Origin: an uncultured Eggerthellaceae bacterium
GTDB lineage: Bacteria; Actinomycetota; Coriobacteriia; Coriobacteriales; Eggerthellaceae
Length of the DNA stretch: 22,519 bases
Direction: 5' to 3'
Assembly (NCBI GenBank): GCA_910577495.1
Contig: CAJTML010000018.1
Coordinates: 1 to 22,519 of the forward strand
The notes beneath the pieces are model-generated. The model was not told the origin of the DNA. It saw nothing but the letters and a program-made list of their open reading frames with translations, and did no database searches. The translations under genes were made by a program, and so were the position numbers. Numbering within the stretch: position 1 is the first letter of the stretch; the number at the start of each line of letters is the position of its first letter. Of the stretch, positions 8,091 to 15,422 are shown one piece after another.

Positions 8091-9824
8091 GTGAAGGGCG
8101 ATAAACCGGAGGGGTACGCCAAGCCTATGAACGCATTTCGCTATGGCATTCGGTTTAAGATATTTCTGTCCATTGCCGCCATTATGGTGGTGTTAATGGG
8201 TATTGATATTGCCTGGAACGTCTATTTGCAAAACGAACAGGCGCAAAATGAAGCGCGCGAAAAGGCTGAGGTGCTGGCCGCCGAGATGCGCGCTGCCTGG
8301 GATTTCGTTGACATGAATCAAAACGTCATCAACCGCGCTGAGGACGGCACGTTTCGCACCAAGCACCTGGTGTGTGTGGTAGCGGCGAAATCCATCTCCA
8401 TGCTCTTTACCACTGAGACCGACTACTCCATTCGCTTTACCAACGAAACGCCACGTCAATTGGCTAATTCGCCCGACTCCTTTGAACAGGAGGCGCTGGA
8501 TGCGTTCAACGCCGACCCCAATCTCAAAGCATATTATCGGGTGGAGAAAAACGCGGCAGGCGAAAGCGTATTTCGCTACTCTGAGCCGCTCTACGTGACC
8601 GAGTCGTGTCTGGAATGTCATGGGACGCCGGTGGGAGAGCTTGATCAGTACGGGTATCCCAAAGAGGGCATGGTTGTGGGCGAAGTGGGTGGTGCCATGT
8701 CTATTACTGAGCCCATGGAGATCTACCAAAGTGGTGTGCAAAATAGCGTTATTCAGCAGGTCATCATGGTGTTGTGCATGATGGTGGCAGCGTTTGCGGG
8801 CGTGTATTTCGTGACGAGCAAGATGATTTTGCGACCCATTGATGAGTTGCGCAATGCCGCCGAAAAAGTGGGCGAAGGCAACTTCAATTACGTGCTCACC
8901 AGCGCGCGTAAGCCGATGCATGGGCCTGACGAGTTGACGGAGCTGACCGATGACTTCGACAAAATGGCGCATGATTTGCAGGTGCTCTACGACGATCTTG
9001 AGGGGCAGGTTCGCAGCAAGACCGAGGATCTCATGGTCTTAAATGACCTGCTCAACTATCAAAAACGAGAGCTCAAACTTGCTATTGATAAGCTGGGCGA
9101 AGAGGTTGCCTACAAAAATGAATTCTTCGCCATCGTGAGCCACGAGCTGCGCACCCCGCTCACCTCCATCCTGGCGTACGCGCGCATTCTGTCGGACAAT
9201 GCGGAGCTTGACGCGAAGACGCGCGATGCGGTGTGTGAGATTGAAACGAACGCAACACTGCTTTTGACCATGGTGAACAACATCTTGGCCATATCCAAGC
9301 ACGCCGCTAAAAAAGACGAGCTGTTGCCCGAGCCGGTTGATTTCGTGGACTTGGTGGGGCTGGTCAAACGCTCGCTGGAGCCTATTGCGGAGGGTAAGCA
9401 GGTGGCGCTGTGCACCAGCGTCGGGGCGGATGTGCCTATCACGATGGCTGATTGGGAGAAGCTGCGCCGCGTGATGGAGAACCTGGTCAACAACGCTATC
9501 AAGTACACGCACCGGGGTGGGCAGGTTGAGCTGTCGGTGGCCTTTGATGGGGTCGACATTATTATTGCGGTCAAAGATGACGGCATGGGCATTGCGCCTG
9601 AGGATATTGAAGAGATTTTCGAACTCTACAAACAAGCTGGTCAATCGGCGAATAGGCGCTATCGCGGCACGGGGCTTGGCTTGGTGGTTGTGCGTAATAT
9701 GGTTGAACTGCACGGGGGCAGCGTGTCAGTGGAAAGTCAGATAAAAGCAGGTAGCACCTTTACGGTGAGGATTCCTTATGTTGCCTTAGATGAGGGGGAC
9801 GACGATGAAGATCCTACTTGTTGA
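8091..9824 (+). CDS. Membrane sensor histidine kinase with DUF3365 (Tll0287-like) haem-motif domain
   Basis: The product is 577 aa, starting at GTG with AGGAGGG just upstream. Order of parts: TM1 (about 24-42); an extracytoplasmic DUF3365-like domain containing CLECH (C173, C176, H177), a c-type haem attachment motif; TM2 (about 218-240); HAMP; a coiled stretch; HisKA with the phospho-acceptor H351 in SHELRTP; and HATPase_c with an N box (NLVNNAIKYT, about 464-473), DDGMGIA (496-502) and GTGLGL (526-531). All catalytic boxes are intact. Such domains are thought to sense redox state or small ligands through haem. The response regulator gene overlaps its end by 20 bp, so the two are a cognate pair. 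It is divergent from the molybdopterin enzyme, a plausible target. Confidence 0.92.
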   Translation: MKGDKPEGYAKPMNAFRYGIRFKIFLSIAAIMVVLMGIDIAWNVYLQNEQAQNEAREKAEVLAAEMRAAWDFVDMNQNVINRAEDGTFRTKHLVCVVAAKSISMLFTTETDYSIRFTNETPRQLANSPDSFEQEALDAFNADPNLKAYYRVEKNAAGESVFRYSEPLYVTESCLECHGTPVGELDQYGYPKEGMVVGEVGGAMSITEPMEIYQSGVQNSVIQQVIMVLCMMVAAFAGVYFVTSKMILRPIDELRNAAEKVGEGNFNYVLTSARKPMHGPDELTELTDDFDKMAHDLQVLYDDLEGQVRSKTEDLMVLNDLLNYQKRELKLAIDKLGEEVAYKNEFFAIVSHELRTPLTSILAYARILSDNAELDAKTRDAVCEIETNATLLLTMVNNILAISKHAAKKDELLPEPVDFVDLVGLVKRSLEPIAEGKQVALCTSVGADVPITMADWEKLRRVMENLVNNAIKYTHRGGQVELSVAFDGVDIIIAVKDDGMGIAPEDIEEIFELYKQAGQSANRRYRGTGLGLVVVRNMVELHGGSVSVESQIKAGSTFTVRIPYVALDEGDDDEDPTC

Positions 9825-10503
9825 CGACGAGCCACGGATTGAGCGCTTGGTGCGCGACATGGTGGTGGACGCGGGCTATGAGTTCGCGTATGCGGAAAAT
9901 GGCGCCGAAGCGCTGCATGCGGTTGAGACGTGCAAGCCCGATCTCATCATCATGGACGTCATGATGCCTAAAGTTGATGGGTTCACCGCGTGTCGAGAAT
10001 TGCGCGCAAAAGGCATCACGACGCCTGTTATCTTCCTGTCCGCAAAAGGTGACATCGTGGACAAGGGTGTGGGCTTTGCCGCAGGTGGCGATGATTACAT
10101 GGTCAAGCCGTTTGATCCGCGCGAGCTGCTCATGCATATTGAAGCGCTCCTTCGCCGTGCAAACATGCGCCCGAGCACGCCCGCTTCGCCCAATGAAGTG
10201 ATCACGATTGGGAGGCTGGAGCTGGATGCAGGGCAACATCGGCTCATCAAAGATGGTGAGGCAATTGCGCTCACGCCCAAAGAGTTCAACATTTTGTCGG
10301 TTATGGCGCATCATCCGGGCGTGGTGTTTTCGCGCGAGCAGCTGGTGGAAGCGGTGTGGGCGCCGGAATTTGTGGGCGAGACCAGCAGCATCACCGTCTT
10401 CATCAAAAAGCTGCGGGCAAAGGTTGAGGACGACCCCACCCAGCCGCTCATTATTGAAACGGTGTGGGGGATAGGGTATCGGCTCAATCCCGAAGCTTGC
10501 TAG
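9805..10503 (+). CDS. OmpR/PhoB-family response regulator
   Basis: The product is 232 aa. The start is the ATG at 9805, with GAGGGGG 6 bp upstream; an in-frame ATG at 9790 has no site. The receiver domain has the acidic pair D7/D8, phospho-acceptor D51 in IIMDVMMP, S79 and K101 in VKPFD, all as expected for an active receiver. The C-terminal half (about 133-232) is a winged-helix DNA-binding domain with LTPKEFNIL and the terminal VWGIGYRL. It overlaps the kinase gene by 20 bp and should be phosphorylated by it. Its DNA site is unknown; the dyad at 7978-8001 is one candidate. The stop overlaps the convergent ATPase gene by 4 bp, and no terminator is visible between them. Confidence 0.93.
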   Translation: MKILLVDDEPRIERLVRDMVVDAGYEFAYAENGAEALHAVETCKPDLIIMDVMMPKVDGFTACRELRAKGITTPVIFLSAKGDIVDKGVGFAAGGDDYMVKPFDPRELLMHIEALLRRANMRPSTPASPNEVITIGRLELDAGQHRLIKDGEAIALTPKEFNILSVMAHHPGVVFSREQLVEAVWAPEFVGETSSITVFIKKLRAKVEDDPTQPLIIETVWGIGYRLNPEAC

Positions 10504-11858
10504 ATGGCGGGAAGCTCACTTGCGGGAAGCGGTTCTACTGACTCCATGAGGTCTTTGAGGCAAAAGATGGCATACCAGGGGAGATAAACTACTTTGCCAC
10601 GTTGTTCTATGTTGAGACGTGAAAAAACGATACCACGCGGAATGTCATACTCAGCGTTCTCAAGGAGTTGGTTGAGCGCTGCATGAGCTCTTGGGCTGGA
10701 GCCTGATTTCACTTCTATAGGAACAACGTCGCCAGCAGCACCTTCGGTAATAAAGTCAACTTCGCCTCGTTTGCGGTTCATAAAATAAAACAGAGGTAGC
10801 TCCAGGGCGGCAAGTTGCTGTGCTATAACGTTTTCAAATACAGCGCCTTGGTTTACTGATTTTTCATCGAGATATACCGCGCGGGTTAGGGTTTGTGGGT
10901 ATCGACTCACGAGCATTCCGGTGTCCGATTCGTACAGCTTGAAGGTACCTGGACGCTCGGTGGCGCGCAGTGGAGCTTTCGGATTGCTTATCTGATCGCA
11001 TTTCAAGGCAACCCCAGCAGTGGTGAGCCAAACAAAATCTTGACGGAATGACTCATAACGAGCATTGCTATCAACTGAGTTCAAGACAAAGCGTCGAGAT
11101 TCTTTATCTAGTTGCAGAGGTAGCTGATTAAAGATTTCCTCAATGTATAAAGATCTGTGATTCGCGTATTTTGTAATATCGTATTGGTAGTTTTTAACGA
11201 GTTGTTCTTGCAGATTGCGAACAGCCGTTAGGTCTCCTTTTGTATCGAGGTAGGTAAGAATTGCCTCGGGCATACCGCCAACAATTATGTATGTTCGAAA
11301 ATAGGAACTCAGAGCTTCGTGGAGGTAGTCCGGAAGCGCAGACAATGATTTGCAGCATTGTCTAACCTGCGCGAGTGCGTTGTCGCTTACGTTGAGCGCC
11401 CAGCAGAATTCTTCAAAGTCCAGGGGAAATAGAGGAATTTCAGTTATAAATCCAACAGGATATGATCGAATTTGTTTGAGGTGTACTCCCAGGAGAGAAC
11501 CTGAAAAAGCGTAGCGAAAACGGCCATCTTCAACGAGAAACTTTGCCATAGTAAGAATGTCGGGAAGCTCTTGGATTTCATCAATGAATATAAGTGTATG
11601 GCCACTCACTAGAGGAAGATCAGAAAAGAGACTTATTCGAGAAATGAGATCTTCGACGTCGGTTGCTTCGGAGAGCGCTTTTTTTGCTTGAGGGTTTTCG
11701 TAGAGGTTAATTTCTACAACAGCTTCGAACATTTCACTGCCCAAGTGACGCACGAGCGTGCTTTTTCCAACCTGACGTGCCCCAGTTACAAGGAGTGCGG
11801 TTGAGTCGCCTTGATCATACCACGATAAGATATCTGCATATTTTTTGCGCTTGAGCAT
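10500..11858 (-). CDS. AAA+ ATPase with DUF4143 domain
   Basis: The product is 452 aa. An AAA_14-type P-loop domain comes first, with Walker A GARQVGKST (G26-T34), Walker B IFIDE (D93-E94) and a sensor-like segment RYAFSGSLLG. The DUF4143 region fills the C-terminal half and holds a nuclease-like GEVDFI...PIEVKSG pattern resembling a PD-(D/E)xK core. These proteins are widespread, often in several variable copies per genome, and their role is unproven. Base composition is visibly more AT-rich than in the neighbours, which suggests horizontal acquisition. Directly upstream lie three 21-bp direct repeats at a 33-bp period, probably its own regulatory sites. Only a weak AGGA precedes the ATG. 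Confidence 0.85.
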   Translation of the reverse strand: MLKRKKYADILSWYDQGDSTALLVTGARQVGKSTLVRHLGSEMFEAVVEINLYENPQAKKALSEATDVEDLISRISLFSDLPLVSGHTLIFIDEIQELPDILTMAKFLVEDGRFRYAFSGSLLGVHLKQIRSYPVGFITEIPLFPLDFEEFCWALNVSDNALAQVRQCCKSLSALPDYLHEALSSYFRTYIIVGGMPEAILTYLDTKGDLTAVRNLQEQLVKNYQYDITKYANHRSLYIEEIFNQLPLQLDKESRRFVLNSVDSNARYESFRQDFVWLTTAGVALKCDQISNPKAPLRATERPGTFKLYESDTGMLVSRYPQTLTRAVYLDEKSVNQGAVFENVIAQQLAALELPLFYFMNRKRGEVDFITEGAAGDVVPIEVKSGSSPRAHAALNQLLENAEYDIPRGIVFSRLNIEQRGKVVYLPWYAIFCLKDLMESVEPLPASELPAI

Positions 11859-11876
11859 GGCTTTTGTCCTATCAAA

Positions 11877-11963
11877 CTACATTATGCAAAGTTTTTTATT
11901 GGTCATTTCCTACATTATGCAATGTTTTTAGGAGTAATTTTCCTACATTTTGCAAAGTTTTAC
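11877..11963. repeat. Three operator-like direct repeats at exact 33-bp spacing
   Basis: CTACATTATGCAAAGTTTTT-like 21-mers begin at 11877, 11910 and 11943, each 33 bp from the next. They differ at only a few positions. The 12-bp spacers are AT-rich and not conserved. The array begins 19 bp upstream of the ATPase start, where its promoter should lie. A 33-bp period is about three helical turns, so bound proteins would sit on one face of the DNA. The spacers are far too short for CRISPR. Confidence 0.8.
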
Positions 11964-12022
11964 AATTTTGAAGTTCCAGGTGCGCTGAATATGATCACTT
12001 GCGGGGATTTCGCGAAAGTGGC

Positions 12023-12051
12023 TTGTCTGCTGGGGCGTGATTCGCTATACT
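12023..12051 (+). promoter_or_regulatory. Sigma-70 promoter for tRNA-Thr
   Basis: TTGTCT (12023-12028) and TATACT (12046-12051) are separated by 17 bp, and the tRNA begins 30 bp after the -10 box. Confidence 0.75.
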
Positions 12052-12081
12052 TCATGTTCGCGCTTATTTGAAGCGCCGTTT

Positions 12082-12157
12082 GCCAACGTGGCTCAGCTGG
12101 TAGAGCAACGCACTCGTAATGCGTAGGTCAGCGGTTCGAATCCGCTCGTTGGCTCCA
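12082..12157 (+). tRNA. tRNA-Thr (anticodon CGT)
   Basis: A complete cloverleaf is present: acceptor stem GCCAACG/CGTTGGC (12082-12088/12147-12153), D stem GCTC/GAGC, anticodon stem ACGCA/TGCGT around the loop CTCGTAA, a 5-nt variable loop, and T stem AGCGG/CCGCT with the TTCGAAT loop. Anticodon CGT reads ACG, hence threonine. The discriminator is T12154 and the CCA end is encoded (12155-12157). It has its own promoter and terminator and is a single-gene unit. No duplicated 3' end that would mark an integrated element was seen nearby. Confidence 0.97.
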
Positions 12158-12166
12158 CGAATGATC

Positions 12167-12199
12167 GCTGGTCAGAATTGCTTCTGGCCAGCTTTTTTT
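12167..12199 (+). terminator. Rho-independent terminator of the tRNA unit
   Basis: GCTGGTCAGAA (12167-12177) pairs with TTCTGGCCAGC (12182-12192), with one G-T pair and a 4-nt loop. Seven T residues follow. Confidence 0.92.
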
Positions 12200-12274
12200 G
12201 TGCCGAGATGTCCCTAGGGGCCCGTTCGATCACTGGGCTTTAAAGCACTTTCCGCGCTGCGTTTTGGACGATCA

Positions 12275-12408
12275 GGTAGGGTTTTGTGCAGCGCGCCCTT
12301 CGGCGATGAGCATCGCTTTTGTATTATGCCTGTTCAGAACACCTGCGCTCTGATCTCAGGTGCGTGGATTGCACCGTGAAGAGGGCTTGTTTGCACAAAA
12401 CCCTATCC
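12275..12408. repeat. Inverted-repeat element with internal hairpins (structured RNA or MITE-like)
   Basis: TAGGGTTTTGTGCA (12277-12290) is the exact reverse complement of 12392-12405, and GG/CC pairs extend it past one bulged base. Inward, GCCCTTC (12295-12301) pairs with GAAGAGGGC (12378-12386) if two bases bulge. The interior holds two more perfect hairpins: GCGATG/CATCGC (12303-12308/12311-12316, followed by TTTT) and CACCTG/CAGGTG (12340-12345/12357-12362). No reading frame of note crosses it. It may be a small folded RNA or a short non-autonomous repeat; copies elsewhere in the genome would tell these apart. Confidence 0.6.
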
Positions 12409-12699
12409 AATTGACCACAAACTTGGGCGCAAGCATGAGCTGCTCAAGTCTGAGCGAATACGGAGTTCTCGTAGTAAAGATCGTCAGTTTTTCGCCAAGT
12501 ATCAACCACGGCAGCTAGAATTCGCAGTTCAAAAGCTTGCAAGCTTGCCTGTGCGTTTGGCACCGAAGAGCCTCACGATAGCAGGTCGTCAGCGCCGTCT
12601 GCGCGCGCATAAAATATGAGTCACCAACGCATAAAAACTTCGCGAAAAATTGTTGAGAATTTTCGCAAAACGCCATGTGAGGCATGATTTAGTGGAGAC
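12409..12699. other. Non-coding stretch between the two structured elements
   Basis: No convincing gene is seen in either direction. It contains a perfect 14-bp palindrome, AAGCTTGCAAGCTT (12533-12546), and an AT-rich hairpin GCGAAAA/TTTTCGC (12642-12648/12660-12666). The promoter of the downstream operon should lie near its right end, but no good -35/-10 pair was found; CATGAT at 12683-12688 is the best -10 candidate and has a poor -35. Confidence 0.5.
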
Positions 12700-12911
12700 A
12701 ACGTAATCGCGTATGGGGTATACTGCATCCGGGGTAATACTGGTGGATAGCCAGGGTATGCTCAGCATCGGCAACGCGTAAGCTCACCCGATCTGGTGAT
12801 GCCCTGGCTCCAGTATGGAGAGCAGGTAAGCCATCGTGGGGTTTTGTGGCGGCCCGCTCTTGGAAATTGCGGCTTGAGGAAACAAGATGACCCGCGCATA
12901 CAAGCGACGTT
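12700..12911 (+). promoter_or_regulatory. Candidate structured leader RNA (three hairpins closed by a long-range stem)
   Basis: A closing stem pairs AACGT-CGC-GTATG (12700-12715, with a bulged AAT) with CATAC-GCG-ACGTT (12897-12911, with a bulged AA), 13 bp in all. Inside, hairpin 1 has ATACTGG (12737-12743) and AGCCAGGG (12749-12756) pairing with CCCTGGCT and CCAGTAT (12802-12816), 15 bp with a one-sided 5-nt bulge, plus an inner ATCGG/CCGAT helix. Hairpin 2 pairs AGAGC/GCTCT and GCCA/TGGC (12819-12860). Hairpin 3 pairs GCGGCTTG with CAAG and CCGC (12869-12895) and has an AGGAAA loop. The closing stem ends 3 nt before the Shine-Dalgarno site of the c-di-GMP enzyme gene. I do not recognise a known riboswitch; the c-di-GMP-I core motifs are absent. 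Confidence 0.55.
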
Positions 12912-12931
12912 ATTGAGGGAGGCTCATTTTC

Positions 12932-15025
12932 ATGCACTCCGCCGCGGATGCAAAACAAACAATTCTCATCGTAGATGACTCGGCCATGAACCGCGCATTG
13001 CTTGCGGATATGATTGGCGAAGAATACAACATCATCGAGGCTGAAAACGGTCTTGAAGGTGTGGGCTGTATCCAGAGCATGGGCACGGCAATCTCGCTCG
13101 TGCTGTTGGATATTGTCATGCCGGAAATGGACGGTTTTGAAGTCCTTGCGGTCATGAACAAAAACGACTGGATCAAAGAAATCCCGGTCATTATGGTGTC
13201 TTCCGAGAAGGCATCATCCTACATTGAACGCGCCTATGACCTGGGTGTGACTGACTTCATCAGTCGTCCGTTCGACGCAAATATCGTCCGCCGCCGCGTT
13301 AAGAACACGCTCATGCTCTATGCCAAGCACCGCGCACTGGTGGGCATGGTGGCCGATCAGATCCATGAGCGCGAAAAAGGCAACAGCCTCATGGTTGCGG
13401 TTTTGGGTCACATCGTTGAGTTTCGCAATGGCGAAAGCGGCATGCACGTGTTGCACGTCAGCACTATGACCGATATTTTGCTGCACCACATTGCGAAGCG
13501 CACCGAACAATATAACCTGACCACGGAGCAGATCTCGCTTATCTCTATGGCGTCGGCGCTTCATGACATCGGCAAGATCTCCATTCCTGATGAGGTCTTA
13601 AACAAGCCGGGACGGCTCACCGACGAAGAGTTCGCCTGCATGAAGACGCACACGGTTATTGGCGCGCAGATGCTTGATGACCTGCCGCTGTATCAAAACG
13701 AACCGCTGGTTAAGGTGGCCTATGAGATTTGTCGCTGGCACCATGAGCGCTACGACGGACGCGGCTACCCGGATGGCTTGAAGGGGGACGAGATTCCCAT
13801 TTCGGCTCAGGCGGTTGCGCTGGCTGACGTATATGACGCGCTGACCAGTAAGCGCGTGTATAAAGATGCGTACTCGCACGAAAAAGCGCTGGAAATGATT
13901 CTTAATGGCGAATGTGGTGCGTTCAATCCGTTTTTGCTGGAGTGCTTCCAGGAATGCTCCGAAGAGATTCGCGGCCAGCTGGGCACGACCTCGCTGACGA
14001 ATCACTCCAACCGCACGGTCGACCGCATCGTTGAAAGCGTGGCGCGCCCCGAATACACGGCGGCATCCTCGCGCACGCTGTCCATGCTGGAATATGAGCG
14101 CATGAAGTATCGCTTCTTCGCCTCTATGTCGAATGAAATTCAGTACGAGTACACCGAAGACCCGGCCATGATGGTCGTTTCTGACTGGGGCCATAGCGAA
14201 CTCAACAGTGAACAGGTGGTTAAAAACCCGTATCACGACCCGCGCTTGTTGGATATGTTTGGCGAAGAGTTGCTGCAAGAAATTCATGACGCGCTTCGCC
14301 AGACCACGCCCGAAGATCCTATCGTTCGCATGGACTTTGAGGGCAAAGACAACGGCAAAACGCGCTGGTATCACTTTACGGCGCATGCCATCTGGTCAAA
14401 CGATGACATTCCGGTTTATACCGGCTCCATTGGTAAGATGGTTGACATTCATGAGACGCATCAGCATATGGTTGAGTTGCAGCACAAAGCAACGCATGAT
14501 CAGCTGACGGGGCTGACCAACCATACGTTTGCGCGCAAAACCATTGCGGAGCGCATGGAGGCGCACCCCGATCACACGTTTGTCTTTATGCTGATTGACC
14601 TGGATAATTTCAAGCAGGCAAACGACACCTATGGACATCTTTTCGGAGACCAAGTGCTCCAATACTTGTCTGACCAGCTCAAAGAAAGCGTGCGCGATAA
14701 CGACGTCGTAGCGCGCGTAGGCGGCGACGAGTTTTTGATGTGTATGGAACTCAATACCGATCCCCGCGCGCCGATTGCGCGTATCTATGATTCAATCGGT
14801 GGGGAATTTGAAGGATTCAAGATTTCCATTAGTATGGGTGTTGCACTTGCCCAGGGCGAATCGTCGGATTATGACACGATGTTTCGCCATGCCGACCAGG
14901 CGCTGTATGCCATGAAGCGTGCTGGCCGCGGGCAATATGCGTTCTATGACGACATACAAGATATGCTGGAGGAAATAGACACACAAGACACAGCGCTTTC
15001 GGCCATTGATCTGGCAGAGGCTTAA
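12932..15025 (+). CDS. Response regulator with HD-GYP and GGDEF domains (c-di-GMP turnover)
   Basis: The product is 697 aa; the ATG follows GAGGGAGG at 9 bp. Order: a receiver domain (about 9-125) with D15/D16 and phospho-acceptor D60, and arginine in ISRPFD where lysine is usual; an HD-GYP phosphodiesterase domain (about 150-350) with H211-D212, H270-H271 and the GYP triad 278-280; a PAS-like stretch (about 390-520); and a GGDEF diguanylate cyclase domain (about 525-680) with an intact GGDEF at 597-601 and an inhibitory I-site RxxD (R588-D591). Both catalytic signatures are complete, so it could both make and break c-di-GMP according to phosphorylation. It opens a long same-strand gene run with an Hpt protein next and pilus genes after, which suggests c-di-GMP control of the surface machine. 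A candidate structured leader precedes it. Confidence 0.92.
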   Translation: MHSAADAKQTILIVDDSAMNRALLADMIGEEYNIIEAENGLEGVGCIQSMGTAISLVLLDIVMPEMDGFEVLAVMNKNDWIKEIPVIMVSSEKASSYIERAYDLGVTDFISRPFDANIVRRRVKNTLMLYAKHRALVGMVADQIHEREKGNSLMVAVLGHIVEFRNGESGMHVLHVSTMTDILLHHIAKRTEQYNLTTEQISLISMASALHDIGKISIPDEVLNKPGRLTDEEFACMKTHTVIGAQMLDDLPLYQNEPLVKVAYEICRWHHERYDGRGYPDGLKGDEIPISAQAVALADVYDALTSKRVYKDAYSHEKALEMILNGECGAFNPFLLECFQECSEEIRGQLGTTSLTNHSNRTVDRIVESVARPEYTAASSRTLSMLEYERMKYRFFASMSNEIQYEYTEDPAMMVVSDWGHSELNSEQVVKNPYHDPRLLDMFGEELLQEIHDALRQTTPEDPIVRMDFEGKDNGKTRWYHFTAHAIWSNDDIPVYTGSIGKMVDIHETHQHMVELQHKATHDQLTGLTNHTFARKTIAERMEAHPDHTFVFMLIDLDNFKQANDTYGHLFGDQVLQYLSDQLKESVRDNDVVARVGGDEFLMCMELNTDPRAPIARIYDSIGGEFEGFKISISMGVALAQGESSDYDTMFRHADQALYAMKRAGRGQYAFYDDIQDMLEEIDTQDTALSAIDLAEA

Positions 15026-15049
15026 AAGCGCGAAAGGAGATGGGGCAGC

Positions 15050-15418
15050 ATGTCGCTTGAAAGTTGCTATGAGCAGTTTGGTGGGGACTTGGAAGGCGTT
15101 CGAGGGCGTCTGCTGACCGATGACCGCATCAAGAAATTTATGGGCATTTTCATGCAGGACACGAGCTATCAGCTGTTGTTAGATTCGTGGGAGTCGGGCG
15201 ATAACGCAGAGGCGTTTCGTGCGGCGCACACGCTCAAAGGCATTGGGCGTGACCTGGGCTTTACGCCGCTGCATGAGGCAAGCTCGGCGCTGGCTGATGC
15301 GCTTCGTCCCGATGAGGCGGGCAACCCGACTGATCTGGAGGCCGCACCTGCGCTGTTTGATCAGACCAAAGCAGCATATGAGCTGATCGTTGGCGTGATT
15401 TCGTGCGAATTAGGCTAG
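15050..15418 (+). CDS. Hpt-domain phosphotransfer protein
   Basis: The product is 122 aa, a single Hpt four-helix domain. The phospho-accepting histidine is H60 in AAHTLKGIG, the classic motif. AAAGGAG precedes the ATG. It starts 24 bp after the HD-GYP/GGDEF gene and most likely relays phosphate to or from that protein's receiver domain. No hybrid kinase is visible in the window, so the input kinase must be encoded elsewhere. The remainder of the protein is helical and rich in Ala and Leu, with no other domain. Confidence 0.9.
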   Translation: MSLESCYEQFGGDLEGVRGRLLTDDRIKKFMGIFMQDTSYQLLLDSWESGDNAEAFRAAHTLKGIGRDLGFTPLHEASSALADALRPDEAGNPTDLEAAPALFDQTKAAYELIVGVISCELG

Positions 15419-15422
15419 GTTT

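Noticed and set aside
11877..11963. CRISPR array
   Set aside because: Repeat-like units are present, but the spacers are only 12 bp, there are three copies, and no cas gene is near.
12082..12408. Integrated mobile element at the tRNA-Thr gene
   Set aside because: No integrase gene and no repeated tRNA 3' end were found in the following sequence.
12653..12697. Shared blocks with 561-610 (TTGAGA-TTTTC and ATGATTTAG-GGAG)
   Set aside because: The two short blocks are similar, but the spacing differs by 5 bp, and near-matches of this length are expected by chance in a window this size.
12700..12911. Known c-di-GMP-I riboswitch
   Set aside because: The context suggested it, but the GCAAACC and GACGCAAAGCC core segments are absent and the architecture differs.
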